In this document: piece by piece, positions 7,342 through 15,695 of the stretch
Layout of the letters: each line of letters starts with the position of its first letter
How positions within the stretch are numbered: position 1 is the first letter of the stretch
Source: an uncultured Lachnospiraceae bacterium
GTDB taxonomy: Bacteria > Bacillota > Clostridia > Lachnospirales > Lachnospiraceae
Direction: 5' to 3'
DNA length: 32,418 nucleotides
Assembly (NCBI GenBank): GCA_947627245.1
Contig: CANQVH010000043.1
Location: 1 to 32,418 of the forward strand
Notes under the pieces: model-generated
The model's input: only the letters and a program-made list of their open reading frames with translations
What the model was told of the DNA's origin: nothing
Databases searched by the model: none
Program-made: the position numbers and the translations under genes

Positions 7342-7542
7342 CTAAATAGCAGTACTCAAGGCAAAGCTGTATCCATCCGGCACTGTTGGCCTCTCCTTTG
7401 AAATCCTGTTTGCATGTAGCTTCTGAAACAAATGAAATCCATGCAACATTTTTCTGTAAGTAAGGAAAGGCAGCACAAAGCAGTAAGAGCCCTGAAACTC
7501 GTGCTGCCATTCCAACGGATATGAAAATAGATCCGGAAGCAA
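7342..7542 (-). CDS. doubtful 66-aa ORF between element genes
   Basis: A frame from TTG at 7542 (LPDLFSYPLEWQHEFQG...) runs to TAG at 7342, just before the ribosome site of the 75-aa gene. An overlapping frame (about 7510-7328) is also open, and I cannot decide between them. No family is recognised. The location, between two co-directional genes, is the only support. Confidence 0.28.
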   Translation of the reverse strand: MLPDLFSYPLEWQHEFQGSYCFVLPFLTYRKMLHGFHLFQKLHANRISKERPTVPDGYSFALSTAI

Positions 7543-7546
7543 CTCT

Positions 7547-8467
7547 TTATTCCATTTTCTTCAGCTCATCGACAACTTTCGACAGTGCATATTTCCCAAT
7601 TGTTGTGATCTGCCGCTGCCATGCCCCTTGTGAGGGTGCCCATCGGAAACCGTTACTTTTCAGAATATCCCGTACTTCCTCATCCGGTTTCCCATCAAAA
7701 ATAATCTGGTATCTCATGGCTTCTGTATTTTCAATCACTCTAAAAGTCTGATAGTCCTTCTGCGTAGTTCCCTTTTCTTTGGCCATCTTCAGCCGTTTCA
7801 GCCGCTCCTCGACCCGATGGATGTTCGCATTGTTATTAGTCAGTTGGTAGCTTGCATAGCCGATCCTTCCACAGAAGTCTGGCTTACGCAGCTCAATTAT
7901 GGCCTCCTCGCTGTATCCCATCTCACGAAGCAAATCGTCGCCGGCCTCCGTGTCCTTCAATCGGATAGCTTTATTCGCTGCCTTCATCTGTTCCTGAAGG
8001 TTTTTCATGTTCTCCAGCTTCTCTTGCAATTTCTCTATGGCCTTTTCGTCATCCGACCTGATTGCTTCCCGCCCGTACAGGATGTTTTCAATCTTCTGGA
8101 GGATCCCCTGCACATACTGGTAAAACTCATGGTTGCACTCCCATGCGGCTACCTGCTTCTCCTTTCTTCTGGTAGGGAAGTTGGATCCCCCGCTTACCTG
8201 TACAGAAGGGCACATCATGCCGATACTGGCTTCCTTGTTATAGTATTCTGCCATTTTCATGGAATAGCGCTCCGCAAGCCTGTATGCCCGTTCCGCTTCC
8301 TGGGGCCGCATCTCTACAACTTTATCCGCAAGGTCGTAAGCCTTGTCTGCAGCCGCCTTGTAAGCATCTGTAGTGCTTCCTTCCTTATAGTCACTGAATG
8401 ACATCATGTCGTGCGCTATTCTTGCATTATTCTCGTTTATCCTGAAATATTTTCTCTCCGCCTTCAT
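7547..8467 (-). CDS. integrative-element accessory protein, coiled-coil with C-terminal NGFRWAP motif
   Basis: This is a 306-aa protein. The ATG at 8467 follows ATGGAGGATATAGA, a good ribosome site. It opens with NENNARIAHDMMSFSDYKEG, and SGGSNFPTRRKEKQ lies near residue 95. A helical, charged middle section (about 120-190) is followed by YQLTNNNANIHRVEERLKRL. The end carries IIFDGKPDEEVRDILKSNGF and RWAPSQGAWQRQ. This arrangement is common in proteins of conjugative elements and phages of gut Firmicutes, where it often follows DNA-processing genes. The role is not established; DNA-metabolism accessory is a guess. It heads the leftward cluster ending at 4327. Confidence 0.75.
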   Translation of the reverse strand: MKAERKYFRINENNARIAHDMMSFSDYKEGSTTDAYKAAADKAYDLADKVVEMRPQEAERAYRLAERYSMKMAEYYNKEASIGMMCPSVQVSGGSNFPTRRKEKQVAAWECNHEFYQYVQGILQKIENILYGREAIRSDDEKAIEKLQEKLENMKNLQEQMKAANKAIRLKDTEAGDDLLREMGYSEEAIIELRKPDFCGRIGYASYQLTNNNANIHRVEERLKRLKMAKEKGTTQKDYQTFRVIENTEAMRYQIIFDGKPDEEVRDILKSNGFRWAPSQGAWQRQITTIGKYALSKVVDELKKME

Positions 8468-8833
8468 TCTATATCCTCCATAGATAAAATGTCACTGCTG
8501 CATTTAATGCTGCTTTCCCACCGAGCAACTGACACGTCACATGTTTCAGTCCCTCCGGCATTGCCAGTACACGTCCTTGTTCCCACAGAGGTGTCATAGG
8601 ACGTCAGGAGTCTATTTCGTTCCTCTCAGATGATACTGCTATCTCTTGCCTCTTCACCTTGAATTCTCTCACTGGAATATGAACCACAATGGCAGGCTTA
8701 CTGAAAAGCTTCCTGCCTTCAACAATTATATCCCAGCTTAAATTGAAAGTATGTAAACCACTGCTTGACATACCGCAATTTCTTGCACCGGCACAATCAA
8801 TAATCCGAATAATGCATCATCAATCATTCAATG
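8468..8833. other. gene-free stretch with a GGCAGG/CCTGCC hairpin
   Basis: No convincing coding frame is seen. A stem-loop pairs GGCAGG (8691-8696) with CCTGCC (8712-8717), with an inner CTT/AAG extension possible. Its arms match the second stem of the three-copy intergenic element, but the loop differs. Otherwise I see nothing in this stretch. Confidence 0.4.
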
Positions 8834-8862
8834 CTTTACTTTTTGGAAAAGAGTGCTATAAT
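8834..8862 (+). promoter_or_regulatory. promoter for the 230-aa gene
   Basis: CTTTAC (8834-8839), a 17-base spacer and a perfect TATAAT (8857-8862) preceded by GTGC point rightward. The leader to the start at 8984 is about 115 bases. Confidence 0.6.
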
Positions 8863-8983
8863 AAAAGGGCATAAGATATTTATATCTCATGTTCTATTGC
8901 ACTCTACCATATTTCAATGATAAAGAACCTCTCTAGGACAAGGGTATAGTATGCCCAAATTTATGTCCGAGGAGGTTTTTTAT

Positions 8984-9676
8984 ATGTATATTGTAAATCA
9001 AGATATTGCTGCCTATCTTAACGCGGTCCTTCAACGGGGGTTTTATGATTTCTCGCAAACTTACAAGGAAAACAAATGTCAGTTCGACGTTCATATGGAT
9101 CCCCTGGATTTCCAGCTTGCGCTCAACCGGGCAGCGTGTGAGATGGAGCAGGCTCGCGAGTATGCCCACAGAATGAGCCTAAGCTATGACAGGGAGAATG
9201 GCGGCTTCTATTGCTTTACGCAGGAAATCCTGTGTACAGAACGAGAAGCACAGGACCGTATTTTTCTGCAGCATTTTATGAAAGGCAAGAAATACAGAGT
9301 CGTTTTTGTGTACCCAGAATATACACAGACGGAGGATGAAGCCCCTGCTGTCAAATACTGTTATACCGTGCCGCACTGGCTCTCTGACAACGTAGAGCGG
9401 ATACTATGCCTTGCATTATTCCGTTTTCACAGGAAGGGCGATACATTCCATGTATTCGCCACTCCCGCTCTATTCAGCCGCGTAATGGAGCGTGCCTATT
9501 GCGCGGCGACGCAAGACGACGGCCTGAAACGCTTCAGCCAGTCAGAGGTTGACCGCGGATACAGTCCCTGGGAGGATATTGACGATTTCGTCTCATGTGA
9601 TCCGGATGATCCCATGCACAACAAGGAGATTATCGTGGATATCGATGGCCGGGAGCTCTTTTCCCTTGATTTTTGA
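8984..9676 (+). CDS. uncharacterised 230-aa protein
   Basis: The ATG at 8984 (MYIVNQDIAAYLN) is chosen because GAGGAGG lies 8 bases upstream; an ATG 33 bases earlier lacks a ribosome site. It has no signal peptide or membrane segment. The central part has a beta-strand/aromatic pattern (YRVVFVYPEY, KYCYTVPHWL, ILCLALFRFHRKGDTFHVFA). The tail is acidic (DDPMHNKEIIVDIDGRELF). I do not recognise a family. The last 40 codons, the stop, the terminator and some flank recur at 12649-12840. It stands alone between a TATAAT promoter and a hairpin terminator, so it is a single-gene unit. Confidence 0.75.
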   Translation: MYIVNQDIAAYLNAVLQRGFYDFSQTYKENKCQFDVHMDPLDFQLALNRAACEMEQAREYAHRMSLSYDRENGGFYCFTQEILCTEREAQDRIFLQHFMKGKKYRVVFVYPEYTQTEDEAPAVKYCYTVPHWLSDNVERILCLALFRFHRKGDTFHVFATPALFSRVMERAYCAATQDDGLKRFSQSEVDRGYSPWEDIDDFVSCDPDDPMHNKEIIVDIDGRELFSLDF

Positions 9677-9694
9677 AATGAATACATAGTATCA

Positions 9695-9726
9695 AAAAGC
9701 TGCGAGGCTTGTTCCCCGCAGCTTTT
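9695..9726 (+). terminator. rho-independent terminator of the 230-aa gene
   Basis: AAAAGCTGCG (9695-9704) pairs with CGCAGCTTTT (9717-9726). With A-rich and T-rich outer arms it can serve both strands, including the converging gene at 9834. Confidence 0.75.
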
Positions 9727-9833
9727 CCTATTCTTGCTATATTATCTGATACGTCACCAAGCTCTAAGCAATCTTCAATTTATCAGCCGCCCAACAACCT
9801 AAAATCTTTTTGCAAGTTCCTGAGCTGTCATAA

Positions 9834-11753
9834 TCATGCACTCCATCCCGTATATCGGAGCCGGCTAAGATTGAACGATTCAAAATCTTCGTCAGTTAAC
9901 CCATACCTGTCTCTGATGTTGATTGCATATTCCTGGGAGTCATATATGCTGTGTCCTCTTCCGTTTATAAATCCTGTAACTATAACATAGTACTTTCCGT
10001 CCGCCTTCACCAATGTCATTCCATGATCGTCCGGACTTCCACATGGGTTTGCAGGAATACCTGCTTCAAGGCACAGATACCCCACTAAATGCCTGCTCGC
10101 CATGCAGTCCCCGACGCCCTCAATAAACATCTGTACCCAATTCGGGGTTGATCCTCCAGTTGGAAAATAGTAGGGCAGATTCCCAACATACTCTGCGATT
10201 TTTACCATCTTCTCGTATTGCGACAGTCCTGGTGGAAGATTATCCTTTACCCATTTTCCAAGGTTTTCGTGCGCCCATATCCAATTGTAGTCAATATTAG
10301 TCGCTTCAATGTCAAAATATACAGATCCCCCGCCTACTGCTGGCGCTGAGGTTTTTACACGAACCCATTCGGTACCTTCCGTATATGTCGGTGAAATAAC
10401 CCCATTTTTTTCACTATCATATGTTCGCGACTCAATACGAACACATTCGCTTGATTTATATATTGAATTCTCGTCATATTCCGTTCTCAGGACTTCATGC
10501 GACGTTATTATATACTTAAGCGGCCCTGTCAGTGTAACCTTCTCTTTATCAGTACAGCCCTCTGGAAGTGCGATAAACTGGCTATGATTCATAACTTCAA
10601 ATTTTAGTTTATTAATGGATAAGTACTGCTTGCATTCCGTGCATTGCCATCTTGATTCATCAACTCTTTCAAAGGAATGTGCATCGGGATTAATATCTCC
10701 CCTACTAACTATTCTGGTTGCAGTGCATCCTCCGACCTTACATTTTTGCTTCACCATTTCAGGCGAAGCACAGGTTGCTACGGATACTTGTTCACAATAA
10801 ACTGTGTCCCATATATGTGAGGTATGACCATCTATATTTAGATTTACTTTGCACTGTGCTGCTACCCCCGATCCATCATTCGCCATTGCAGTAATTGTAT
10901 AATCGCCCAGTTTGGATTGCAGAACATTAAGACTTGCAATTGAGTTATTCGGTCCATTACATGTTACGTCAAGGACCTTCGGATCCGAACTCTGCCATGT
11001 CAGTTCCTGGTTGGATGCATCCAACGGAAGTACCGTTGCCGATATTGCATTGCTAACATAAATAGTGCTTGATATATCTATCGAGAGCGCCTGTTTGTCC
11101 AATTCTATAGACGCAACTTTTTTGATCTCGTTAGTTTCATTCGGTGTTTCTCCCTGTTCTTTTTCCTGCCTGCCTAGGTTTACACATACTGTACACGCGG
11201 CTTTCTTCTTTGGATTATCCTTTACCGATACATAAACTAAGCAATTTCCGTTTCCTACCGGCCTAACCACACCCTCCTGATCTACAGTGGCAACCCGCAG
11301 GTCTGTGCTATACCATTTTAACTTCTTCGCGGCAGCTTCAACAGGGTAAATATTCGGAGCTAATTTAAAAGACGTATGGCTGTCAGTAAATGTAATAGTA
11401 TGATTTGATAATCTTATTCTCTTAACAGCCAGTTCTTTCACCGTAACCCTACACTTGAGTTTCTTTTTCCCAATTTGGGCAACTATAACCGCCGTCCCTT
11501 TTTTTCTTGCAGTTATTCGGCCTTTCTTGTTTACAACAGCAACCTTCTTATTTGAAGAAGACCACTTTATTTTCCACTTTATTTTCCCCTTTACATGTTT
11601 CACCTTCAGTGTTGTACGCTTTCCAGGCTCCAATGTAATTTTCTTTGCACTTAATTTAGGGGCTGCTGCACTGGCCGATGTCCCTAATGCCCCTGCGAAA
11701 ACCATTACGAGCAGTAAAAAGACCATTGTATAATATCTGTTTACCTTATTCAT
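9834..11753 (-). CDS. secreted Big2-domain protein with C-terminal transglutaminase-like domain
   Basis: This is a 639-aa protein; the ATG follows GAGAGGAAC. Residues 1-30 are a signal peptide ending ASAAA. Three bacterial Ig-like (Big2) domains follow at roughly 32-110, 110-195 and 210-305, with motifs such as LEPGKRTTLKV, WSSSNKKVAVV, GRITARKKGTAVI. A Cys/His-rich segment spans about 310-380 (HIWDTVYC, CTECKQYL). The C-terminus (about 500-600) has GDCMASRHL and DHGMTLVKADGKYYVI, the Cys and His blocks of the transglutaminase/papain-like fold. The usual Asp block after the His is not evident (VIVTGF). It is likely cell-surface. It is a paralogue in layout of the 717-aa protein next door. No sortase signal is visible. 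Confidence 0.88.
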   Translation of the reverse strand: MNKVNRYYTMVFLLLVMVFAGALGTSASAAAPKLSAKKITLEPGKRTTLKVKHVKGKIKWKIKWSSSNKKVAVVNKKGRITARKKGTAVIVAQIGKKKLKCRVTVKELAVKRIRLSNHTITFTDSHTSFKLAPNIYPVEAAAKKLKWYSTDLRVATVDQEGVVRPVGNGNCLVYVSVKDNPKKKAACTVCVNLGRQEKEQGETPNETNEIKKVASIELDKQALSIDISSTIYVSNAISATVLPLDASNQELTWQSSDPKVLDVTCNGPNNSIASLNVLQSKLGDYTITAMANDGSGVAAQCKVNLNIDGHTSHIWDTVYCEQVSVATCASPEMVKQKCKVGGCTATRIVSRGDINPDAHSFERVDESRWQCTECKQYLSINKLKFEVMNHSQFIALPEGCTDKEKVTLTGPLKYIITSHEVLRTEYDENSIYKSSECVRIESRTYDSEKNGVISPTYTEGTEWVRVKTSAPAVGGGSVYFDIEATNIDYNWIWAHENLGKWVKDNLPPGLSQYEKMVKIAEYVGNLPYYFPTGGSTPNWVQMFIEGVGDCMASRHLVGYLCLEAGIPANPCGSPDDHGMTLVKADGKYYVIVTGFINGRGHSIYDSQEYAINIRDRYGLTDEDFESFNLSRLRYTGWSA

Positions 11754-11832
11754 GTTCCTCTCGCCTTTCTTAAATACAGCAATACATCTATATAATTTCC
11801 TGCTTTACTGTTTTCGTTATCAGTTATAAGCA

Positions 11833-11861
11833 ATTATATAATATGTTATTGCATATATCAA
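11833..11861 (-). promoter_or_regulatory. promoter of the 639-aa surface protein gene
   Basis: On the minus strand TTGATA (11861-11856), 17 bases and TATAAT (11838-11833) lead to a leader of about 75 bases before the ATG at 11753. Confidence 0.6.
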
Positions 11862-11902
11862 TATTATGCTTATCATAAATCTCGCACGAAAATTGAAATT
11901 TT

Positions 11903-12312
11903 AAATTCCACACTCCCGATCCATTGTGGAATTTAGTACTGCACAATTAGATTTTTGTCTTTCACACGAAAGACTGGCTATCCATTCCTGCCTTGACCGC
12001 CTTGTACCAAAATCCGGTTTCCCTGTCAAGGGCTTGCCATTAGGGGCGTATGCCCCCTTGACAGGTGAAACTGGCATTTTGGTATCATTACCAAGAAACA
12101 GGAAAAACAAATCACCCAACAATGGAATTTACTCTTGCACATGTTTAATCTGAATACAGAAAATGCTTGACACAAAATCTATTATTTGGGTTAAATTTTA
12201 CTTCTACATTTAGTATGTGACCATTAAATTGCACTGATAAAACTTAGTAAAATCTACAAATTATAAACATTAAGTGGAATTTACTTTTGCACTGGAATTT
12301 ACTTTTTCAAGT
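11903..12312. mobile_element. probable insertion-element relic with repeated TGGAATTTACT ends and a long palindrome
   Basis: TGGAATTTA(G/C)T..TGCAC-like units occur at 11927, 12123 and 12275, with a further TGGAATTTACTTTTTCAAG at 12293. An inverted copy AAATTCCACA lies at 11903. Between them an imperfect palindrome (TACCAAAAT 12005-12013 with ATTTTGGTA 12076-12084) encloses CCTGTCAAGGG/CCCTTGACAGG and GGGG/CCCC. GTCTTTC/GAAAGAC forms another small hairpin at 11957-11974. Multiple short repeats at both ends are typical of IS21-type elements (family knowledge), but no transposase remains. Assignment to a family is inference. Confidence 0.4.
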
Positions 12313-12366
12313 TACCCATAAATCTCGCATTCGATTATTTTCTTATATGTCTCCCCTGTTCTTAGA

Positions 12367-12648
12367 ATTCGTATTTCCTGCCATCTATGTGGATAATTGA
12401 CTATAGCATCCATATATTTTGAACCGAGCTCTTTGTTACCAGATCCGGCTCACAATGCCGGATCTGGCAAGAGCTTAAAGTTTGCAAAAACGGCAGGAAA
12501 AAATGTGATAAGGAGAACCTGCCATGTTGTCGCCTTATTCGCAAATACATTACATGATAATTCAAAATACTTATATTGACAAAACACATAAAAAATCAGC
12601 AATGTTGAAAACCCGTTTTTGTGCAGCTTCTCTTCAACTTGCCTGTAT
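12367..12648. repeat. structured intergenic element, copy 2 (near-identical to copy at 15157)
   Basis: This matches 15157-15438 almost base for base. It carries a perfect 11-bp stem (CCAGATCCGGC 12439-12449 with GCCGGATCTGG 12457-12467), a second stem (GGCAGG 12492-12497 with CCTGCC 12518-12523) with GTGATAAGGAGAA in the loop, then TATTGACAAAACACAT and CCGTTTTTGTGCAGC. It breaks off at 12648, where it joins a duplicated gene tail. Confidence 0.75.
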
Positions 12649-12768
12649 GGATACAGTCATTGGGAGGATATTGACGATTTAAACTCATTTGATTCGGATG
12701 ATCCCATGCACTACAAGGAGATTATCGTGGATATCGATGGTCGGGAGCTCTTTTCCCTCGATTTTTGA
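12649..12768 (+). pseudogene. duplicated 3' end of the 230-aa gene
   Basis: From GGATACAGT at 12649 the sequence repeats 9557 onward, keeping the frame through HWEDIDDL, DDPMHYKEIIVDIDGREL and the stop TGA at 12766. The following terminator and about 20 more bases are also copied (to 12840). No start codon or 5' part is present, so it is a fragment left by recombination. Confidence 0.85.
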
Positions 12769-12786
12769 AATGAATACATAATATCA

Positions 12787-12819
12787 AAAAGCTGCGAGGC
12801 TTATTCCCCCGCAGCTTTT
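12787..12819. terminator. duplicate hairpin terminator between converging units
   Basis: AAAAGCTGCG (12787-12796) pairs with CGCAGCTTTT (12810-12819), a copy of the terminator at 9695. It now serves the end of the leftward 717-aa gene. Confidence 0.7.
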
Positions 12820-12839
12820 CCTATTCTTGCCATATTATC

Positions 12840-14993
12840 TCAACGGTCAGCACGTGTCATACTGGATATGTCAGAAAAATCAATGTATTTCACTTCCCCT
12901 ATATCTCCGGTGGATGCATTCGGGCACACCTGGAATCGTCTCGTTTCGCCATCATACGTTAGTTCCGCATAATAATGGGTACGGGACCATTCAGGGCTGT
13001 TCATTGGATAATCCCCAAAGCAATTATGGATCTTAGTAAATCCGCCTATCCGTTCCGCTATGCGGCAGAGCACAGTCGGTGTAGTATACGAATCCCAACG
13101 ATAGGTCTTAAAAAATGGCCCGTTTGGTACCGAGGCAAGGGTTACATTCTCCTGATTGCTCTGCACCACATATTTGAACAATCCAGGAGTAGTTAAGTAA
13201 TTACAAATCGCATCCATTTTTTCAAAAGGTCCCATGCTAGGAGTTGTATATTTCAGAATCAGGTCATCAATCCATTCATCACACGCCTGTTCATAATCTT
13301 TTATGACCCAATTAAAACTGCTTACAACACGATATCCCTCTGCTGCATACTCTCGAAGCTGAATCTGCCTCGTGCCAGATTCCGCAAATTTGATATACCC
13401 TACATAACCCCCTGCTACTTTTTTCAGAAGCTCATCATAATCACTCTTCTGTAAATACTCGATATCATCATAATAGTGGTCCTTTCCCGAAAAAATGGGA
13501 GTCTTAAAAACACTTTCATCTCCGGATATCAATCCTATCGAACTTGGATCTGGGTTATCTGTCTTTATGTATACTACCCGCTGAATGCCGTTATAAACCT
13601 CTGTCCCCGTCTTATCCAGGAAATAAACTTCGTATGAATACGTTGGTTTTGCATCGGATTTCAAGGAATAATTTGGTATAATGACCTGACCAACTGTTCC
13701 CCATGGCCCACATATTTTCTTGTTTCCTATTATCCGGAATGCCCGTACTTTATAGTAAACTGTACCACTATTACTCGTCGGGAAATCAAGCACTCCATAT
13801 CCCCTTCCGTTATATTCATCAATTGTAGTATCTACACGAAAAGATTCGTCAAAATCCCTCGATGAACACATGTAGACCTCATATCCCGTATACGGATCGT
13901 CCGGTCCAAATGTACCAGGGCAAATAAAAACTATTCGGCTATCAGAATAATACACATTTTCAACAACAGGTACTGGTAGAGAATAATCCATGTCCGAATC
14001 ATTTAGGTTAAAACTTTCATAATAATGATTAATTACTTGTGTAACCGTAACATTCGAAGTATAAGTTCTATCATAAATATCTGTGATTGTTACCACTGTT
14101 TCCCCAGGATTAACCCCAAGAATTTGCATACTTTTTCCCGAATAACTCACCGATACAATGTCAGATCTTGAAAAAGAAATGCTCTTGATTAAGTCATCAA
14201 TCGGGATATTAAAAGAATAGATGTAACTCCCCCCAAGATTCAGTTTTAAATTCTCTGACCACTCAGGATAAAAAATTAACGGCTTTGGTTCTTTTTCCTG
14301 CTCCTCCCCTTCACCGGGATTCGAGTCTTCTCCTTCTAAGCCATCTTTCCCGGAATGACTTGGGCTTTTGGCAACCGTAACCTTGCACTTTAACCTTTTG
14401 TTTCCAACCCGTATTATCACATAGGCCATTCCAATCTTTGACCCTGTAACTCTATAACGATACTTACTTATCCTTGTAAGTCTAAGTATCTTAGATGAAA
14501 CGCTCCATTTTACAGTCCCAGAATCGGCATTTTTCAAAGACAAAATAAATGTTTCACCTTTTTTTATCGTTTTTGATTTCACTGACAATGCCATTGTATT
14601 CTTGACTGTCAGCCTGCAGATGTACTTTTTATTATTCACTCTGGCAGTGATTTTTGTTTGCCCTGCCTTTTTCCCTGTAATTACGCATACAGCACCTTTC
14701 GCTTTGATGGATGCGACTGCCTTGTTTGAGATCTTCCATGAAATCTTTGCTCCAGATGGCGCATTCTTAATCTTGATCTTGCATCTGAAACCTTTATTCA
14801 CTGTCACATTATTTTTGCTCAGGCTCACTTTTCCCTTACTACTTTTTGCACTGGCCACCGAAACACCACTCGGCATTGGGTAAATTGAATTATTTGGTGC
14901 CAAAAAAATAGCCACCCATAAAACCATCAGTACAAATATTCTGTGCCTAAAACACCGCCTCTTTCTTTCTCCTGTTCTGCCATAACTAAACAT
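12840..14993 (-). CDS. secreted Big2-domain protein with C-terminal transglutaminase-like region
   Basis: This is a 717-aa protein; AAGGAGATGG precedes the ATG at 14993. A basic N-terminus (RKRRCFRHR) and a hydrophobic stretch (FVLMVLWVAIFL) form a signal peptide. Big2-like domains occupy about 50-215 (KVSLSKNNVTVNKGF, ISWKISNKAVASI, GKKAGQTKITARV). After an acidic linker (about 220-240) come another Big2-like and a fibronectin-like region. The C-terminal 140 residues carry TVLCRIAERIGG and RTHYYAELTYDG, which correspond to Cys and His blocks of a transglutaminase-like fold, but with no clear third catalytic residue. It is a surface or secreted protein, similar in design to the 639-aa neighbour. 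Substrate unknown. Confidence 0.85.
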   Translation of the reverse strand: MFSYGRTGERKRRCFRHRIFVLMVLWVAIFLAPNNSIYPMPSGVSVASAKSSKGKVSLSKNNVTVNKGFRCKIKIKNAPSGAKISWKISNKAVASIKAKGAVCVITGKKAGQTKITARVNNKKYICRLTVKNTMALSVKSKTIKKGETFILSLKNADSGTVKWSVSSKILRLTRISKYRYRVTGSKIGMAYVIIRVGNKRLKCKVTVAKSPSHSGKDGLEGEDSNPGEGEEQEKEPKPLIFYPEWSENLKLNLGGSYIYSFNIPIDDLIKSISFSRSDIVSVSYSGKSMQILGVNPGETVVTITDIYDRTYTSNVTVTQVINHYYESFNLNDSDMDYSLPVPVVENVYYSDSRIVFICPGTFGPDDPYTGYEVYMCSSRDFDESFRVDTTIDEYNGRGYGVLDFPTSNSGTVYYKVRAFRIIGNKKICGPWGTVGQVIIPNYSLKSDAKPTYSYEVYFLDKTGTEVYNGIQRVVYIKTDNPDPSSIGLISGDESVFKTPIFSGKDHYYDDIEYLQKSDYDELLKKVAGGYVGYIKFAESGTRQIQLREYAAEGYRVVSSFNWVIKDYEQACDEWIDDLILKYTTPSMGPFEKMDAICNYLTTPGLFKYVVQSNQENVTLASVPNGPFFKTYRWDSYTTPTVLCRIAERIGGFTKIHNCFGDYPMNSPEWSRTHYYAELTYDGETRRFQVCPNASTGDIGEVKYIDFSDISSMTRADR

Positions 14994-15156
14994 AAAACCA
15001 TCTCCTTCAACAATTTGCTAATATACTGTTACTATATTAAAGGTATCCTGCATCAACATGATACTTCACCTTCTTCTCAATCTGCAAAACTCTATCATCT
15101 GCAATTATATTCCACGTCTTTGCAAATATCAATATTGTACTTATCATAAATTTAGC
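14994..15156. other. leader region of the 717-aa gene
   Basis: This AT-rich sequence has no convincing -35/-10 pair that I could fix. Its end (about 15120-15150, AATATTG.ACTTATCATAAAT) resembles 11857-11880, upstream of the 639-aa gene, so the two paralogues share flanking sequence. Confidence 0.4.
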
Positions 15157-15545
15157 ATTCGTATTTCCTGTCATCTGTGTGGATAATTGACTATAGCATC
15201 CATATATTTTGAACCGAGCTCTTTGTTACCAGATCCGGCTCACAATGCCGGACCTGGCAAGAGCTCAAAGTTTGCAAAAACGGCAGGAAACAAATGGGAT
15301 AAGGAGAACCTGCCACGCTATCTGCCCTATTAGCAAATATACATTACATGATAAATCAAAATATTTATATTGACAAAACACATAAAAAATCAGCAATGAT
15401 GAAAACCCGTTTTTGTGCAGCTTCTCTTCGACTTTCCTGTATAAAAATTTTTCGTAAATATCTGTGCAGGCAATATAATTTTCCGCCATCTGTGACAGCA
15501 GAAAATTATGCAAAAATACTTTTTACATTTTTCCTGTATAAAAAT
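15157..15545. repeat. structured intergenic element, copy 3 (longest)
   Basis: This is the counterpart of 12367-12648. Stem 1 is CCAGATCCGGC (15229-15239) with GCCGGACCTGG (15247-15257); stem 2 is GGCAGG (15282-15287) with CCTGCC (15309-15314), loop GGGATAAGGAGAA. It continues past the point where copy 2 stops. Two CCTGTATAAAAATT motifs (about 15436 and 15533) sit 97 bases apart, as in the copy near 4171/4266. The rest of the gap to 15695 is AT-rich with no gene. Confidence 0.72.
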
Positions 15546-15695
15546 TCCACAAAAAATTTTATATTTTTGTATCTGTTAGGCAATCTCCTTATTATCCAAG
15601 ATCCTCTATTCCAAACAAACAGTCAAGTCAAGTACTCCTTTATTGACCCTCCTATTTCTTACGATCTATTATAGGAAAAAAGGAGGGATCTCTTT

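Noticed and set aside
12439..12467. The 11-bp hairpin as a rho-independent terminator
   Set aside because: No T run follows on either strand; it belongs to the repeated element.
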